Shown here: one piece after another, positions 8,273 through 17,233 of the stretch
Position numbering within the stretch: position 1 is the first letter of the stretch
Layout of the letters: each line of letters starts with the position of its first letter
DNA from: Rhodococcus sp. SMB37
GTDB lineage: Bacteria; Actinomycetota; Actinomycetes; Mycobacteriales; Mycobacteriaceae
Assembly (NCBI RefSeq): GCF_004345605.1
Contig: NZ_SLVY01000019.1
Coordinates: 1 to 64,000 of the forward strand
Direction: 5' to 3'
Length of the DNA stretch: 64,000 nucleotides
Notes under the pieces: model-generated
Database searches by the model: none
The model's input: only the letters and a program-made list of their open reading frames with translations
What the model was told of the DNA's origin: nothing
Position numbers and translations under genes: made by a program

Positions 8273-9091
8273 GTGGACGTTGCAGGGAAAGTCGCCATCG
8301 TGACCGGCGGGGGGAGCGGGATCGGTGACGCCCTTGCTGCCTGCCTCGCACACGCGGGAGCCCGTGTCGTGGTGGTCGACCTCGACGCTTCCGCTGCCGA
8401 GAAGACGGTCGCGCGCATCCTGGCGGAACACCCCGACAGTGCCGTCGCCGCCGGTGCCGATGCATCCGATGCCACCGCGATCGCGCGGGTCATCGAGATC
8501 GCCGAAACCCGCTTCGGGCCGGTCGATCTGTACTTCGCGAACGCCGGAATCACCGGCATGCACGGACTCGACCTCGACGACGCCCAGTGGGAGAGCATCT
8601 TCGACGTCAACCTCCGGGCGCACATCCGCGCCGCGAAATTTCTCGTCCCGGGATGGGTCGAGCGTGGTGAAGGGTACTTCGTGAGCACCGCGTCCGCGGC
8701 AGGTCTACTCACCCAGATCGGTGCGGCAGGATATTCCGTCACCAAGCACGCCGCCGTCGGATTCGCAGAATGGCTGTCGGTGACCTACGGCGACCAGGGC
8801 GTCCGCGTCAGCTGTATCTGCCCGATGGGTGTCAACACGCCATTGCTGTACGCAGGCAGCAACTCCGGAGAGTCGCTCGGAGACCTCGGCACCCGAGCCG
8901 TGACGTCCTCCGCGGCCGTGCTGGAACCCGCCGACGTCGCCGAGATCGTGCTCGACGGAATCCGGGAAGAGCAGTTCCTGATTCTTCCGCACCCGGAGGT
9001 ACTCCAGATGTACCGGAACAAGGGTGCCGATTACGACCGGTGGTTGCGCGGAATGCGGCGCTACCAGCGATCTCTGATGTCCGAGTCCTGA
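8273..9091 (+). CDS. SDR-family oxidoreductase (acyl-CoA operon, gene 1)
   Basis: 272 residues. Classical short-chain dehydrogenase: cofactor motif T-G-G-G-S-G-I-G near residue 12, A-N-A-G, catalytic Ser in S-T-A-S-A-A, and Y-S-V-T-K. The Asp in V-V-D-L-D after strand 2 favours NAD(H). GTG at 8273 is chosen over earlier in-frame codons because GGGAGG ends 4 nt upstream; the longer frame would also run over the -10 element. First gene of a co-directional operon with small gaps. A 3-hydroxyacyl-CoA or alcohol substrate is inferred. Confidence 0.85.
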   Translation: MDVAGKVAIVTGGGSGIGDALAACLAHAGARVVVVDLDASAAEKTVARILAEHPDSAVAAGADASDATAIARVIEIAETRFGPVDLYFANAGITGMHGLDLDDAQWESIFDVNLRAHIRAAKFLVPGWVERGEGYFVSTASAAGLLTQIGAAGYSVTKHAAVGFAEWLSVTYGDQGVRVSCICPMGVNTPLLYAGSNSGESLGDLGTRAVTSSAAVLEPADVAEIVLDGIREEQFLILPHPEVLQMYRNKGADYDRWLRGMRRYQRSLMSES

Positions 9092-9113
9092 TCAACTCTT
9101 CGAGGAGCTTGTC

Positions 9114-10337
9114 GTGTCTTTGTTCGACCTGTCACCGCGCGCCGAAAAATATCGGGCGGACCTGCTGGATTTCATGGATTCCCACGTCTACCCGGCCGAG
9201 GCCGTCTATCACCGCCAGATGGAGGAAGCGGGAGATCCGCACTTCCACCCGCCCATCATGGAGGAACTCAAGGCGGAAGCGCGTTCGCGCGGTTTGTGGA
9301 ACCTTTTCCATCCGCATCCGGAGTGGGGCCCGGGGCTCACCAATCTCGAGTATGCGCCCCTCGCGGAGATCATGGGCCGGAGCCCATTGGCGTCGGAGGC
9401 CTGCAACTGCGCCGCACCGGACACCGGCAACATGGAGGTGTTCACACTATTCGGAACAGAGGAACACAAAGAGAAGTACCTGAAGCCGTTGCTCGACGGC
9501 ACTATTCGCTCGGCCTTCGCGATGACCGAGCCCGACGTCGCGAGTTCGGATGCCACCAACATCGAGATGTCGATGGTTCGTGACGGCGACGACTACATCC
9601 TCAATGGGCGTAAGTGGTTCGCATCCAACGCGATGCACAAGAACTGCAAGGTGCTCATCGTGATGGGCAAGACCGACCCCACCGCGGCCCCTCACAGGCA
9701 GCAGTCGATGATGGTCGTCCCCATCGACGCCCCCGGTGTCACCGTGGTGCGCAACCTGCCGGTCTTCGGCTACCACGACCGCGAAGGCCACGCCGAGATC
9801 CTGTTCGAGGATGTGCGCGTGCCGTCGAAGGATGTTCTCGCGGGTGAGGGCGAAGGCTTCGCGATCAGCCAGGCGCGTCTCGGGCCCGGGCGCATCCACC
9901 ACTGCATGCGCGCGATCGGCGTGTCCGAACGCGCCCTCGAACTGCTGTGCCGACGTGCACAATCGCGCGTCACATTCGGCAGGCCCGTCGCTGACAACGC
10001 CAACATCCAGGACTGGATCGCCGAGGCCCGCATCGAGATCGAGATGATCCGCCTTCTCACCCTCAAGACCGCGTATCTGATGGATACCGTCGGCAACAAG
10101 GAGGCGCGCACCGAGATCGCGGCGATCAAGGTCGCCGGACCGAATATTGCACTGAAGATCGTCGACCGGGCGATCCAGGTCCACGGTGGTGGCGGAGTCA
10201 CCGACGACTTCCCACTCGCCATGGCGTACGCGCATCTGCGCACACTGCGTTTGGCCGACGGTCCCGACGAGGTGCACAAGCGCGCGATCGCCAAGCAGGA
10301 ACTGCGCAAGTACCGAGACCTACGGCCTACGTCATGA
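9114..10337 (+). CDS. Acyl-CoA dehydrogenase (ACAD10/11-like)
   Basis: 407 residues, FAD enzyme of the acyl-CoA dehydrogenase fold. Visible features are the flavin segment [17 protein letters not shown] (residues about 163-167), R-V-T-F-G-R-P and I-Q-V-H-G-G-G-G-V. The C-terminus reads L-A-D-G-P-D-E-V-H, as in the ACAD10/11 branch. Start is GTG at 9114 after GAGGAG. The next gene overlaps by 4 nt. An APH-type kinase encoded two genes downstream corresponds to the second domain of eukaryotic ACAD10/11, which supports a shared substrate. Confidence 0.88.
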   Translation: MSLFDLSPRAEKYRADLLDFMDSHVYPAEAVYHRQMEEAGDPHFHPPIMEELKAEARSRGLWNLFHPHPEWGPGLTNLEYAPLAEIMGRSPLASEACNCAAPDTGNMEVFTLFGTEEHKEKYLKPLLDGTIRSAFAMTEPDVASSDATNIEMSMVRDGDDYILNGRKWFASNAMHKNCKVLIVMGKTDPTAAPHRQQSMMVVPIDAPGVTVVRNLPVFGYHDREGHAEILFEDVRVPSKDVLAGEGEGFAISQARLGPGRIHHCMRAIGVSERALELLCRRAQSRVTFGRPVADNANIQDWIAEARIEIEMIRLLTLKTAYLMDTVGNKEARTEIAAIKVAGPNIALKIVDRAIQVHGGGGVTDDFPLAMAYAHLRTLRLADGPDEVHKRAIAKQELRKYRDLRPTS

Positions 10338-11116
10338 CGGGGTTCGATCTGACGGGCAAGACCGCGATCGTCACCGGCGGCTCCCGCGGTATCGGACTGG
10401 AGACTGCCCGCGGTCTCGCACAGGCGGGAGCGAATGTCGTCGTGACCTCACGCAGCCAGGAATCGGCGGATGCCGCCGCGGCCGACATCGGCCCGGCTGC
10501 ACTCGGTGTGGGAGCACATGCCGTCGACGAGGACGCTGCGCGGAGTTGCATTGCCCTGACTCTCGAGAAGTTCGGCCGCATAGACATTCTCGTCAACAAC
10601 GCAGGCACCAATCCGTCGTACGGCCCACTGATCGAGCAGGACCATGCGCGGTTCGCGAAGACATTCGACGTGAACGTGTGGGGTCCGGTGTTGTGGTCGT
10701 CGTTGGTGGTGAAAGCGTGGATGGGTGATCACGGCGGCAGCATCGTCAACACCGCGTCGATCGGTGGCATGAAGTTCGAAGCGAACATCGGGGTGTACAA
10801 CGCGTCGAAGGCCGCGCTGATCCACCTCACCAAACAGCTCGCGCTCGAGTTGTCGCCGATGGTCCGCGTCAATGCCGTGGCACCCGGTGTCGTGAGAACC
10901 AAGCTGGCCGAAGCACTGTGGAAGGACCACGAGCCCCGGGTCGCGGCCTCCACCCCGCTCGGGCGCATCGGTGAACCTATCGACGTCGCCTCGGCTGTGC
11001 ATTATCTCGTCTCCGATGCAGCGCAGTGGATCACCGGTGAGGTGATGGTGATCGACGGTGGCCGGTTGCTCGGCAACGCGCAGTCGTTCCGGCAGGGAAG
11101 TGCACACGATGTCTGA
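10334..11116 (+). CDS. SDR-family oxidoreductase (acyl-CoA operon, gene 3)
   Basis: 260 residues. T-G-G-S-R-G-I-G cofactor motif, N-N-A-G, catalytic Ser in N-T-A-S-I-G-G and Y-N-A-S-K. V-T-S-R-S after strand 2 suggests NADP(H) preference. Overlaps the dehydrogenase gene by 4 nt (ATGA), so coupled translation is likely. The product resembles FabG-type 3-oxoacyl reductases; the exact substrate is not evident. Confidence 0.85.
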   Translation: MTGFDLTGKTAIVTGGSRGIGLETARGLAQAGANVVVTSRSQESADAAAADIGPAALGVGAHAVDEDAARSCIALTLEKFGRIDILVNNAGTNPSYGPLIEQDHARFAKTFDVNVWGPVLWSSLVVKAWMGDHGGSIVNTASIGGMKFEANIGVYNASKAALIHLTKQLALELSPMVRVNAVAPGVVRTKLAEALWKDHEPRVAASTPLGRIGEPIDVASAVHYLVSDAAQWITGEVMVIDGGRLLGNAQSFRQGSAHDV

Positions 11117-12143
11117 CACCGCGGTGGTCGGGATCGCGACCGAAGCGGTCACGGCGTGGGTCGCCGGCATCGTGCCGGAGTTCGCGGGGCCGCTGACGTT
11201 CGAGCGGATCGGGCTGGGGCAATCCAACCTGACCTACCTGATCAGCGACGCATCCGGCCGGCGGTGGGTGCTGCGCCGGCCGCCCCTGGGTGCGCTGCTC
11301 GCCTCCGCACACGATGTTGCGCGGGAAGCCCGGATCCTCTCGGCCCTCGAGCGCTCGGCCGTTCCGGTACCGCGCGTGCTTGCGGTGACCGACGACCCGT
11401 CGGTCACCGATGCGCCGCTCGTCCTGATGGAATTCGTCGACGGGCTCGTCGTCGATCGGATGACCGTGGCCGAGAAACTCACGCCCGGGCAGCGACGCGC
11501 GATCGGGATCCGGCTGCCGCGAACACTCGCGGCGATCCACGCCGTCGACCTTGCCGAGGTGGGACTGGCGGATCTCGCGAGCCACAAGCCCTACGCCCAG
11601 CGCCAGCTCACCCGGTGGTCGGGTCAATGGGAACGCTCCAAGACGCGGGAGATACCCGATCTCGACGATCTCACTCGACGGTTGCTGGCCAACATCCCGG
11701 AGCAGCGGGAAGTAACACTCGTGCACGGCGACTTCCACCTGCGAAACCTCATCACCGCACCGGAGAACGGTGATGTGCGAGCTGTCCTCGACTGGGAGTT
11801 GTCCACGCTCGGAGAACCCTTGGCGGACATGGGAAGCACGCTCGCATATTGGAGCGAACCGGGCGAGCGCACCTCGGGGGATTTCCCGGCAACCCAGCTC
11901 GACGGCTTCCCGAACCGCGCCGAACTCGTGGAGATGTATCTTGCCGAGACCGGCCGGGACCCAGCCGCACTGAAATTCTGGCATGCGCTCGGTCTGTGGA
12001 AAGTAGCCATCATCGCCGAAGGTGTGATGAGACGCGCCCGCGACGACCCGCGCAACAAGGCAGCCGCCAGCACACCGACCGTGGAGCGCATCGACGCACT
12101 CGTCGGCGCCGCCCGGGCGGTGGCCGCCGATGCCGGAATCTGA
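11109..12143 (+). CDS. APH-family phosphotransferase (ACAD10/11 kinase-like)
   Basis: 344 residues from ATG 11109, which overlaps the previous gene and is preceded by AGGGAAG. Kinase-like fold of the aminoglycoside phosphotransferase superfamily: catalytic loop V-H-G-D-F-H-L-R-N and metal-binding V-L-D-W-E. In eukaryotic ACAD11 and in the bacterial Lva pathway a kinase of this type phosphorylates 4-hydroxyacyl-CoA before dehydrogenase-type processing. Operon position with an ACAD gene makes that role much more likely than antibiotic resistance. Confidence 0.82.
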   Translation: MSDTAVVGIATEAVTAWVAGIVPEFAGPLTFERIGLGQSNLTYLISDASGRRWVLRRPPLGALLASAHDVAREARILSALERSAVPVPRVLAVTDDPSVTDAPLVLMEFVDGLVVDRMTVAEKLTPGQRRAIGIRLPRTLAAIHAVDLAEVGLADLASHKPYAQRQLTRWSGQWERSKTREIPDLDDLTRRLLANIPEQREVTLVHGDFHLRNLITAPENGDVRAVLDWELSTLGEPLADMGSTLAYWSEPGERTSGDFPATQLDGFPNRAELVEMYLAETGRDPAALKFWHALGLWKVAIIAEGVMRRARDDPRNKAAASTPTVERIDALVGAARAVAADAGI

Positions 12144-12178
12144 CCGACCGACACCACTGAACTGAAGGCTGTGATTGC

Positions 12179-13162
12179 GTGAAAGCATGGCGTGTACACG
12201 AACTCGGTGAGCCTCGAGATGTGCTCCGATTCGAGGAGATCGACGACCCGGTGGCCGGGCCAGGGCAGTTGCTCGTCCGTACCCTGGCGGCGCCCGCGAA
12301 CTTCCCCGACGTGCTGTTGTGCCGGGGAAAGTACCAGGTGAGGCCTTCGCTGCCCTTCACCCCGGGCGTCGAACTGTGCGGCGAGGTCGTCTCCGTCGGA
12401 GAGGGCGTCACCCGTTTCTCCTTGGGCGACAGGGTGATCGGAAATCCGAATCTGCCTCTCGGCGCGTTCGCCGAGCGCACCCTGATGGACGAGGCAAACG
12501 CCTTCGCTGCGCCGGCGTCGCTTGACGATGCCGAGGCATCCGCGCTGTTCATCGGCTATCAGACCGCGTGGTTCGCGTTGCATCGCCGAACGCAACTGCT
12601 CGAGGGGGAGACCCTTCTCGTGCACGCTGCTGCGGGAGGTGTCGGCAGCGCTGCAGTACAGCTCGGGAAGGCGGCCGGTGCGCGCGTCATCGGTGTGGTG
12701 GGCGGACCGGAGAAGGCCGAGTACTGCACGCGACTCGGTGCTGATCTTGTGATCGACCGGCACACGGACGATTTCGTGCCTCTGGTCAAGGAGTTCACCG
12801 GCGGCAAGGGCGCGGACGTCGTGTTCGATCCCGTAGGCGGCGATGCCTACGCCGGGTCGACGAAATGCATCGCGTTCGAGGGGCGGATCGTGATCATCGG
12901 GTTCGCGGGCGGAACAATCCCTACCCCGGGCCTCAATCACGCACTGATCAAGAATTATTCGATCATCGGACTGCACTGGGGTCTCTACAAGGAGTACAAC
13001 CGCTCGGTGATCGAAGAATGCCACACCGAACTCGCAGCACTCGCGGCGTCGGGGGCGATCGCTCCTCTCGTCAGCGAGCGGTTGTCGCTGCCGGAGGTCG
13101 CGGACGGAATTGCGCGGCTGGGTGAGGGAACGACCGTGGGCAGGGTCGTATTCGTGCCGTAG
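12179..13162 (+). CDS. NADPH:quinone oxidoreductase-family (MDR) enzyme
   Basis: 327 residues. Medium-chain dehydrogenase fold without the structural zinc cysteines; the nucleotide-binding motif is A-A-A-G-G-V-G-S-A-A, followed by a Rossmann segment. N-terminal G-R-O-like half contains P-G-V-E-L-C-G-E-V-V. Likely reduces an enone, enoyl thioester or quinone with NADPH. GTG start at 12179. It is the last gene of the operon, followed by a strong terminator. Confidence 0.82.
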   Translation: MKAWRVHELGEPRDVLRFEEIDDPVAGPGQLLVRTLAAPANFPDVLLCRGKYQVRPSLPFTPGVELCGEVVSVGEGVTRFSLGDRVIGNPNLPLGAFAERTLMDEANAFAAPASLDDAEASALFIGYQTAWFALHRRTQLLEGETLLVHAAAGGVGSAAVQLGKAAGARVIGVVGGPEKAEYCTRLGADLVIDRHTDDFVPLVKEFTGGKGADVVFDPVGGDAYAGSTKCIAFEGRIVIIGFAGGTIPTPGLNHALIKNYSIIGLHWGLYKEYNRSVIEECHTELAALAASGAIAPLVSERLSLPEVADGIARLGEGTTVGRVVFVP

Positions 13163-13181
13163 CCGCACGCCACGATGCAGG

Positions 13182-13212
13182 ATCGGCCGACGGTTCGAGA
13201 CCGTCGGCCGAT
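13182..13212. terminator. Bidirectional intrinsic terminator
   Basis: A perfect 13-bp inverted repeat, ATCGGCCGACGGT and ACCGTCGGCCGAT, with a 5-nt loop, sits between the convergent quinone oxidoreductase and MFS genes. T-rich sequence follows on the plus side. Confidence 0.8.
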
Positions 13213-13224
13213 TCTGTCTGCTCG

Positions 13225-14661
13225 TCAGTTCTTGGCGTACTTGATTCCGAGCGTGAGCGCGATCGTGATGGCGCACATGACCACGAGCAATGCACAGACG
13301 GCACCGAGAGCGGCCACCGTCGGGGTCGACGTCCCGGGGACCACCAGGGTGGCGAGCAGGACGGTCGTGATCGACGTTCCGACCGCCATCGCCGCGGTGC
13401 GCACGACCGACTGGCTTCCGGTGATTTCGCTGGTGTTGTGCTCGGGTACGAACTCGACCAGCAGGTTCGGCAGAGCGGTATAGGCGAAGGCGGTCGCGAT
13501 GGACACGGTGACGACCAGCGCGGTCATACCGACCACGGAACCACGGAATACGAAGAATGCGGCACACGCGATCATGAACAGAGTGGTGCCGAGCAGCAAC
13601 GATGCCCGCGCGCCGACTGCCGCAGCAATCTTGCCTGCGAGTGGGGTGAAGAGCATTCCGATCATCGCGCCGATGAACGAGAGCATCCCGGCGTGGGTCG
13701 CCGTGAGACCGAGCCCGAACGGCGCCGTGGTCGGGGTCTGCATGATGATCGGGATGAGCATGGTCGTCACGCCGATCGGGCCGATACCCAGCGCGATCGT
13801 GGCGAGCATGGTGAACGAGACGTTGCGTTCGGCGAGCAGGCGAAGGTTGATGATCGGGGACTCGCGGCTCAGTTCCCAGCGCACCCACCAGGTGAAGATC
13901 GCGATTCCGGCCACAAGGAGACCGAGCACTCGGGTATCGCCCCAGCCCCAGGACTTGCCCTGGGTGAGGGCCAGCAGGATGGCGGTCACCGAGATCGCGA
14001 GGCCGACCGCGCCGACGAAGTCGACCTGCTGACGTTCGGTATCGCGGTGACGCCACGGCAGCACGGCTTCGACGAGGACGACGCACCCGATGGCATAGAC
14101 GGCGGTGACGACGAACATGTACCGCCAGTCGCCGAGATCGATGAGCACGCCTGCCACCAGGAGCGAGGCGGCACCGGCTGCTACTGCGGACCCGGCGATC
14201 AGCGCGATCGCCATCGGCACCTTCTTCGCCGGGAGGTGTTCACGGGCGAGTCCGATACACAGCGGCAGAATCGCACCCGCGACACCCTGGATCGCGCGTC
14301 CGATGATGATCGCCCAGAGTGAGCCGAAGGCCATGCTGATGATGGATCCGACCGCTGCGCAGATCAGGACGACGATCAGGACGCGTTCTCGGCCGTACAT
14401 GTCGCCGAGGCGGCCGCACACCGCGGCCGAGGCTGCGGCCACCAGCAGGAAGGCCGTCACCGTCCATCCGACCGATGCTGCGTTCGTGTCGAAGACCTGT
14501 GTGAAGGTCGGGAGCGCGGCGTACATCATCGATGTCTCGAATGCACTGATGATCTCCACGGCGATCAGCACGGACACGATCAACCAGACCGGCCTGGTTC
14601 GTTCGTATCGCCGTTGTGCGCGTGTCGACCGGGGCCGGTCGGGTATCACCGATGTACTCAT
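13225..14661 (-). CDS. MFS drug-efflux transporter (DHA2, 14-TM type)
   Basis: 478 residues from ATG 14661 (GGAGCT 4 nt upstream; a longer frame to 14721 is less likely). About 14 hydrophobic segments. Motif A region G-R-L-G-D-M-Y-G-R-E-R follows TM2, and G-R-A-I-Q-G-V-A-G-A precedes TM5, both typical of EmrB/QacA-type proton antiporters. It is downstream of, and codirectional with, a TetR gene, with about 100 nt between, so it is the expected target of that repressor. Substrate unknown. Confidence 0.85.
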   Translation of the reverse strand: MSTSVIPDRPRSTRAQRRYERTRPVWLIVSVLIAVEIISAFETSMMYAALPTFTQVFDTNAASVGWTVTAFLLVAAASAAVCGRLGDMYGRERVLIVVLICAAVGSIISMAFGSLWAIIIGRAIQGVAGAILPLCIGLAREHLPAKKVPMAIALIAGSAVAAGAASLLVAGVLIDLGDWRYMFVVTAVYAIGCVVLVEAVLPWRHRDTERQQVDFVGAVGLAISVTAILLALTQGKSWGWGDTRVLGLLVAGIAIFTWWVRWELSRESPIINLRLLAERNVSFTMLATIALGIGPIGVTTMLIPIIMQTPTTAPFGLGLTATHAGMLSFIGAMIGMLFTPLAGKIAAAVGARASLLLGTTLFMIACAAFFVFRGSVVGMTALVVTVSIATAFAYTALPNLLVEFVPEHNTSEITGSQSVVRTAAMAVGTSITTVLLATLVVPGTSTPTVAALGAVCALLVVMCAITIALTLGIKYAKN

Positions 14662-14764
14662 GCGAGCTCCTGAATTCCGTGAGGCTTCGAGGAAGCACGG
14701 TATGGTTGTGCGCGTGGTCACATCGGCTGGATACCGGTGAGTGGGACGTTCGGCCGGGTCTATG

Positions 14765-15400
14765 TCAGGTCTGTGTCCGCGACCTGTCGTCCACTGTGAT
14801 CGCCCTGGTCAGTGACTCGGCAGCGAATCGGGTGAGTTCTGTGTGGTCGAGATCGGCTGCCCAGTTGTGGACGATGGTGTCGGCTACACCCTGGAGGGCG
14901 GACAGAACGAAGGGGAGCATCGACGGGTCGTCCCGGAGGACGCGGCCTTCGGCTTCCGCGGCTTCTGTGAGTGCGGCATGGAGTTCGGTGTTGTACTCCC
15001 GCGCGGTCCGCCGCACCTCTCGTACCGACTCGCGTTCGGCGCGGTTGTCGCCTTCGATGTCGCGCCAGGTGGCGGTGAAGCGGCCGACTCGGCCCCACTG
15101 ACGCGTCGACTCGGGGAGGACCGCCGCCAGCAGGGCGGCGACTCCCCGGTCGCGGGGAATAGTTGCTACGAACGAACGGGACTCGATCTGGCTCTCGTTG
15201 AGCAGTGAGGTGAAGATGTCCTGTTTGTCGGTGAAGTACTGGTAGATCAGTCCGACGCTGGTTCCGGAGCGTTTCGCGACCGAGCGGATCGTCAGCGCTG
15301 CGTACCCGCCCTCGTCGAGCAGGGCTGCGGCCGCATCGAGTGTGCGGCGACGCCGGGCCTCCGCGTCTCCGTAAATCGATCTCTTGCTCGATTCGCCCAT
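14765..15400 (-). CDS. TetR-family repressor of the adjacent MFS pump
   Basis: 211 residues from ATG 15400; the frame is open to 15526 but that would run through the operator. HTH: L-T-I-R-S-V-A-K-R-S-G-T-S-V-G-L-I-Y-Q-Y-F followed by D-K-Q. C-terminal domain is helical and Arg/Glu-rich. A double palindrome lies between this gene and cysQ (15468-15502), making autorepression and control of the MFS gene likely. Whether it also controls the divergent sulfation operon is open. Confidence 0.82.
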   Translation of the reverse strand: MGESSKRSIYGDAEARRRRTLDAAAALLDEGGYAALTIRSVAKRSGTSVGLIYQYFTDKQDIFTSLLNESQIESRSFVATIPRDRGVAALLAAVLPESTRQWGRVGRFTATWRDIEGDNRAERESVREVRRTAREYNTELHAALTEAAEAEGRVLRDDPSMLPFVLSALQGVADTIVHNWAADLDHTELTRFAAESLTRAITVDDRSRTQT

Positions 15401-15467
15401 CGTCCCACCGTAGCCGGGGTGTCGTAATTGCCGATGCCCGCATCGGCGTGGCGCTGCCGAATGAGAT

Positions 15468-15502
15468 CGAACATTGTTCGAAATAGGATTGAACAATGTT
15501 CG
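15468..15502. promoter_or_regulatory. TetR operator: two linked palindromes
   Basis: Perfect 12-bp inverted repeats CGAACATTGTTC (15468-15479) and GAACAATGTTCG (15491-15502), with an 11-nt spacer. Each arm is itself a palindrome (GAACA-N-TGTTC), so two dimers could bind. It lies in the tetR/cysQ divergent gap, about 70 nt from the tetR start and 23 nt from the cysQ start. Confidence 0.8.
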
Positions 15503-15524
15503 TTCTGTGGTTAGAGTCTCATTC

Positions 15525-16316
15525 ATGGACCACGGCGCCGTCTCGGCGACACAATCGATTCATCCCTCCCGGAGCGCCGGCGATGCGCTCGCTGCCTCTG
15601 AATTAGCCACTGCAGCAGGGGAATTGCTCCTCGGCCTCCGGCGCGATACCGAGGTTGCGGACGCGGACCCGGATCAGCTCCGGCGGATGGGAGACCTGCG
15701 GAGTCACGACTACCTCACCCTCGCACTGGCGGAGAGGTTTCCCGACGACTCGGTGCTCTCGGAAGAGGGTGCCGATGATCATGCGCGGCTCCGAGCGGAT
15801 CGCGTCTGGATCGTCGACCCGCTCGACGGCACCCGCGAGTTCGGCGAGCACGGCCGCACCGACTGGGCCGTGCACGTCGCCCTTGTCGAGAACGGACTGC
15901 TGACGGTCGGAGCGGTCGCGATGCCCGCCCTCGGGGTCACCTACTCGACGGGTGATACTCCCGCGACCCTCTCGCCGTTACCGCGAACTCCTCGCGTGGC
16001 CGTGTCCCGCACCCGCAAACCGGAACCCGTCCTCGCCCTCGCGCGCGCGCTCGGTGGGGAACTCGTGGAGATGGGATCGGCCGGCGCGAAAGCCATGGCC
16101 GTCGTGCGCGGCGAGGTCGATATCTATGCCCATACCGGAGGCCAGTTCGAGTGGGATTCGGCGGCACCCGTAGCGGTTGCTCGCGCCGCAGGCCTGCACG
16201 TCTCACGGATCGACGGCTCCGAACCCCGCTACAACCAGAAGGACCCCTGGATGCCCGACATGTTGATCTGCCGCCCCGAACTGGCCGGCAAAGCACTGGA
16301 GGTGCTCGGACGATGA
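15525..16316 (+). CDS. cysQ: 3'(2'),5'-bisphosphate nucleotidase (CysQ)
   Basis: 263 residues, inositol monophosphatase superfamily. It hydrolyses PAP to AMP and so removes the inhibitory by-product of sulfotransferases. Metal-binding residues are seen in [13 protein letters not shown] and [15 protein letters not shown] 15525 is chosen; a longer frame from 15474 overlaps the TetR operator. Its stop overlaps cysD by 4 nt. The PAP-recycling role fits the sulfotransferase encoded four genes downstream of cysD. Confidence 0.9.
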   Translation: MDHGAVSATQSIHPSRSAGDALAASELATAAGELLLGLRRDTEVADADPDQLRRMGDLRSHDYLTLALAERFPDDSVLSEEGADDHARLRADRVWIVDPLDGTREFGEHGRTDWAVHVALVENGLLTVGAVAMPALGVTYSTGDTPATLSPLPRTPRVAVSRTRKPEPVLALARALGGELVEMGSAGAKAMAVVRGEVDIYAHTGGQFEWDSAAPVAVARAAGLHVSRIDGSEPRYNQKDPWMPDMLICRPELAGKALEVLGR

Positions 16317-17233
16317 GCAGTCCCACTATCGGTAAGAACCTGACACACCTGGAGCGTCTCGAGGCCGAGAGCATCCACATCATGCGGGAAGCGGTCGCCG
16401 AGAGCGAGAACCCCGTGATGCTGTACTCGGTCGGCAAGGACAGCGCCGTGATGCTGCACCTCGCCCGCAAGGCGTTCTACCCGTCGCGCCCGCCCTTCCC
16501 GCTGCTCCACGTCGACACCACGTGGAAGTTTCGCGAGATGTACAAGCTGCGTGACGAGACCGCTGCCGCAGGAGATCTCGACCTGGTCGTCTACCAGAAC
16601 CCGGAATGTGTCGAGAAGGGCATCAACCCGTTCACGCACGGATCGGCGACCCACACCGACATGTGGAAGACCGAAGGTCTCAAGCAAGCCCTCGACCTCC
16701 ACAAGTTCGACGCCGCATTCGGTGGAGCCCGCCGCGACGAAGAGAAGTCCCGCGCCAAGGAGCGCGTCTTCTCGATCCGCTCCGCCGAGCACCGCTGGGA
16801 TCCGAAACAGCAGCGGCCCGAACTGTGGCGAATGTACAACGTCCGCAAATCGCCCGGTGAGTCCCTGCGGGTGTTCCCCCTGTCGAACTGGACCGAACTC
16901 GATGTGTGGGAATACATCAGACAGGAGAACATTCCGATCGTTCCGCTCTATTTCGCGGCGAAGCGACCCGTCGTCGAGCGCGACGGCACCCTGATCATGG
17001 TCGACGACGACCGGATGCCGCTGCTGCCCGGGGAGGTTCCCGAGCTGAAGAGCGTGCGCTTCCGCACCCTCGGTTGTTACCCGCTCACCGGCGCCGTCGA
17101 ATCCACGGCCGAGACGTTGACCGACATCATCCAGGAAATGTTGCTGACCACTACCTCCGAGCGCCAGGGTCGCGTGATCGACCACGACTCCAGCGCCTCG
17201 ATGGAGAAGAAGAAGCAGGAAGGGTACTTCTGA
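16313..17233 (+). CDS. cysD: Sulfate adenylyltransferase subunit 2 (CysD)
   Basis: 306 residues, PP-loop ATP pyrophosphatase superfamily. Forms APS from ATP and sulfate together with CysN. The N-terminal [11 protein letters not shown] region is typical, the PP-loop is [11 protein letters not shown], and [15 protein letters not shown] is the conserved CysD segment. Full length for the family. Starts inside the cysQ stop and is coupled to cysNC by a TGATG junction. Confidence 0.95.
   Translation: MSSPTIGKNLTHLERLEAESIHIMREAVAESENPVMLYSVGKDSAVMLHLARKAFYPSRPPFPLLHVDTTWKFREMYKLRDETAAAGDLDLVVYQNPECVEKGINPFTHGSATHTDMWKTEGLKQALDLHKFDAAFGGARRDEEKSRAKERVFSIRSAEHRWDPKQQRPELWRMYNVRKSPGESLRVFPLSNWTELDVWEYIRQENIPIVPLYFAAKRPVVERDGTLIMVDDDRMPLLPGEVPELKSVRFRTLGCYPLTGAVESTAETLTDIIQEMLLTTTSERQGRVIDHDSSASMEKKKQEGYF

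Noticed and set aside
11109..12143. Kinase considered as an aminoglycoside-resistance gene
   Set aside because: Only the general APH fold fits; the operon with acyl-CoA dehydrogenase and SDRs points to acyl-CoA metabolism.
11624..14086. 820-codon minus-strand frame
   Set aside because: Runs antisense through the APH and quinone-oxidoreductase genes and out of frame through the MFS gene; Arg/His-rich composition is a GC artefact.
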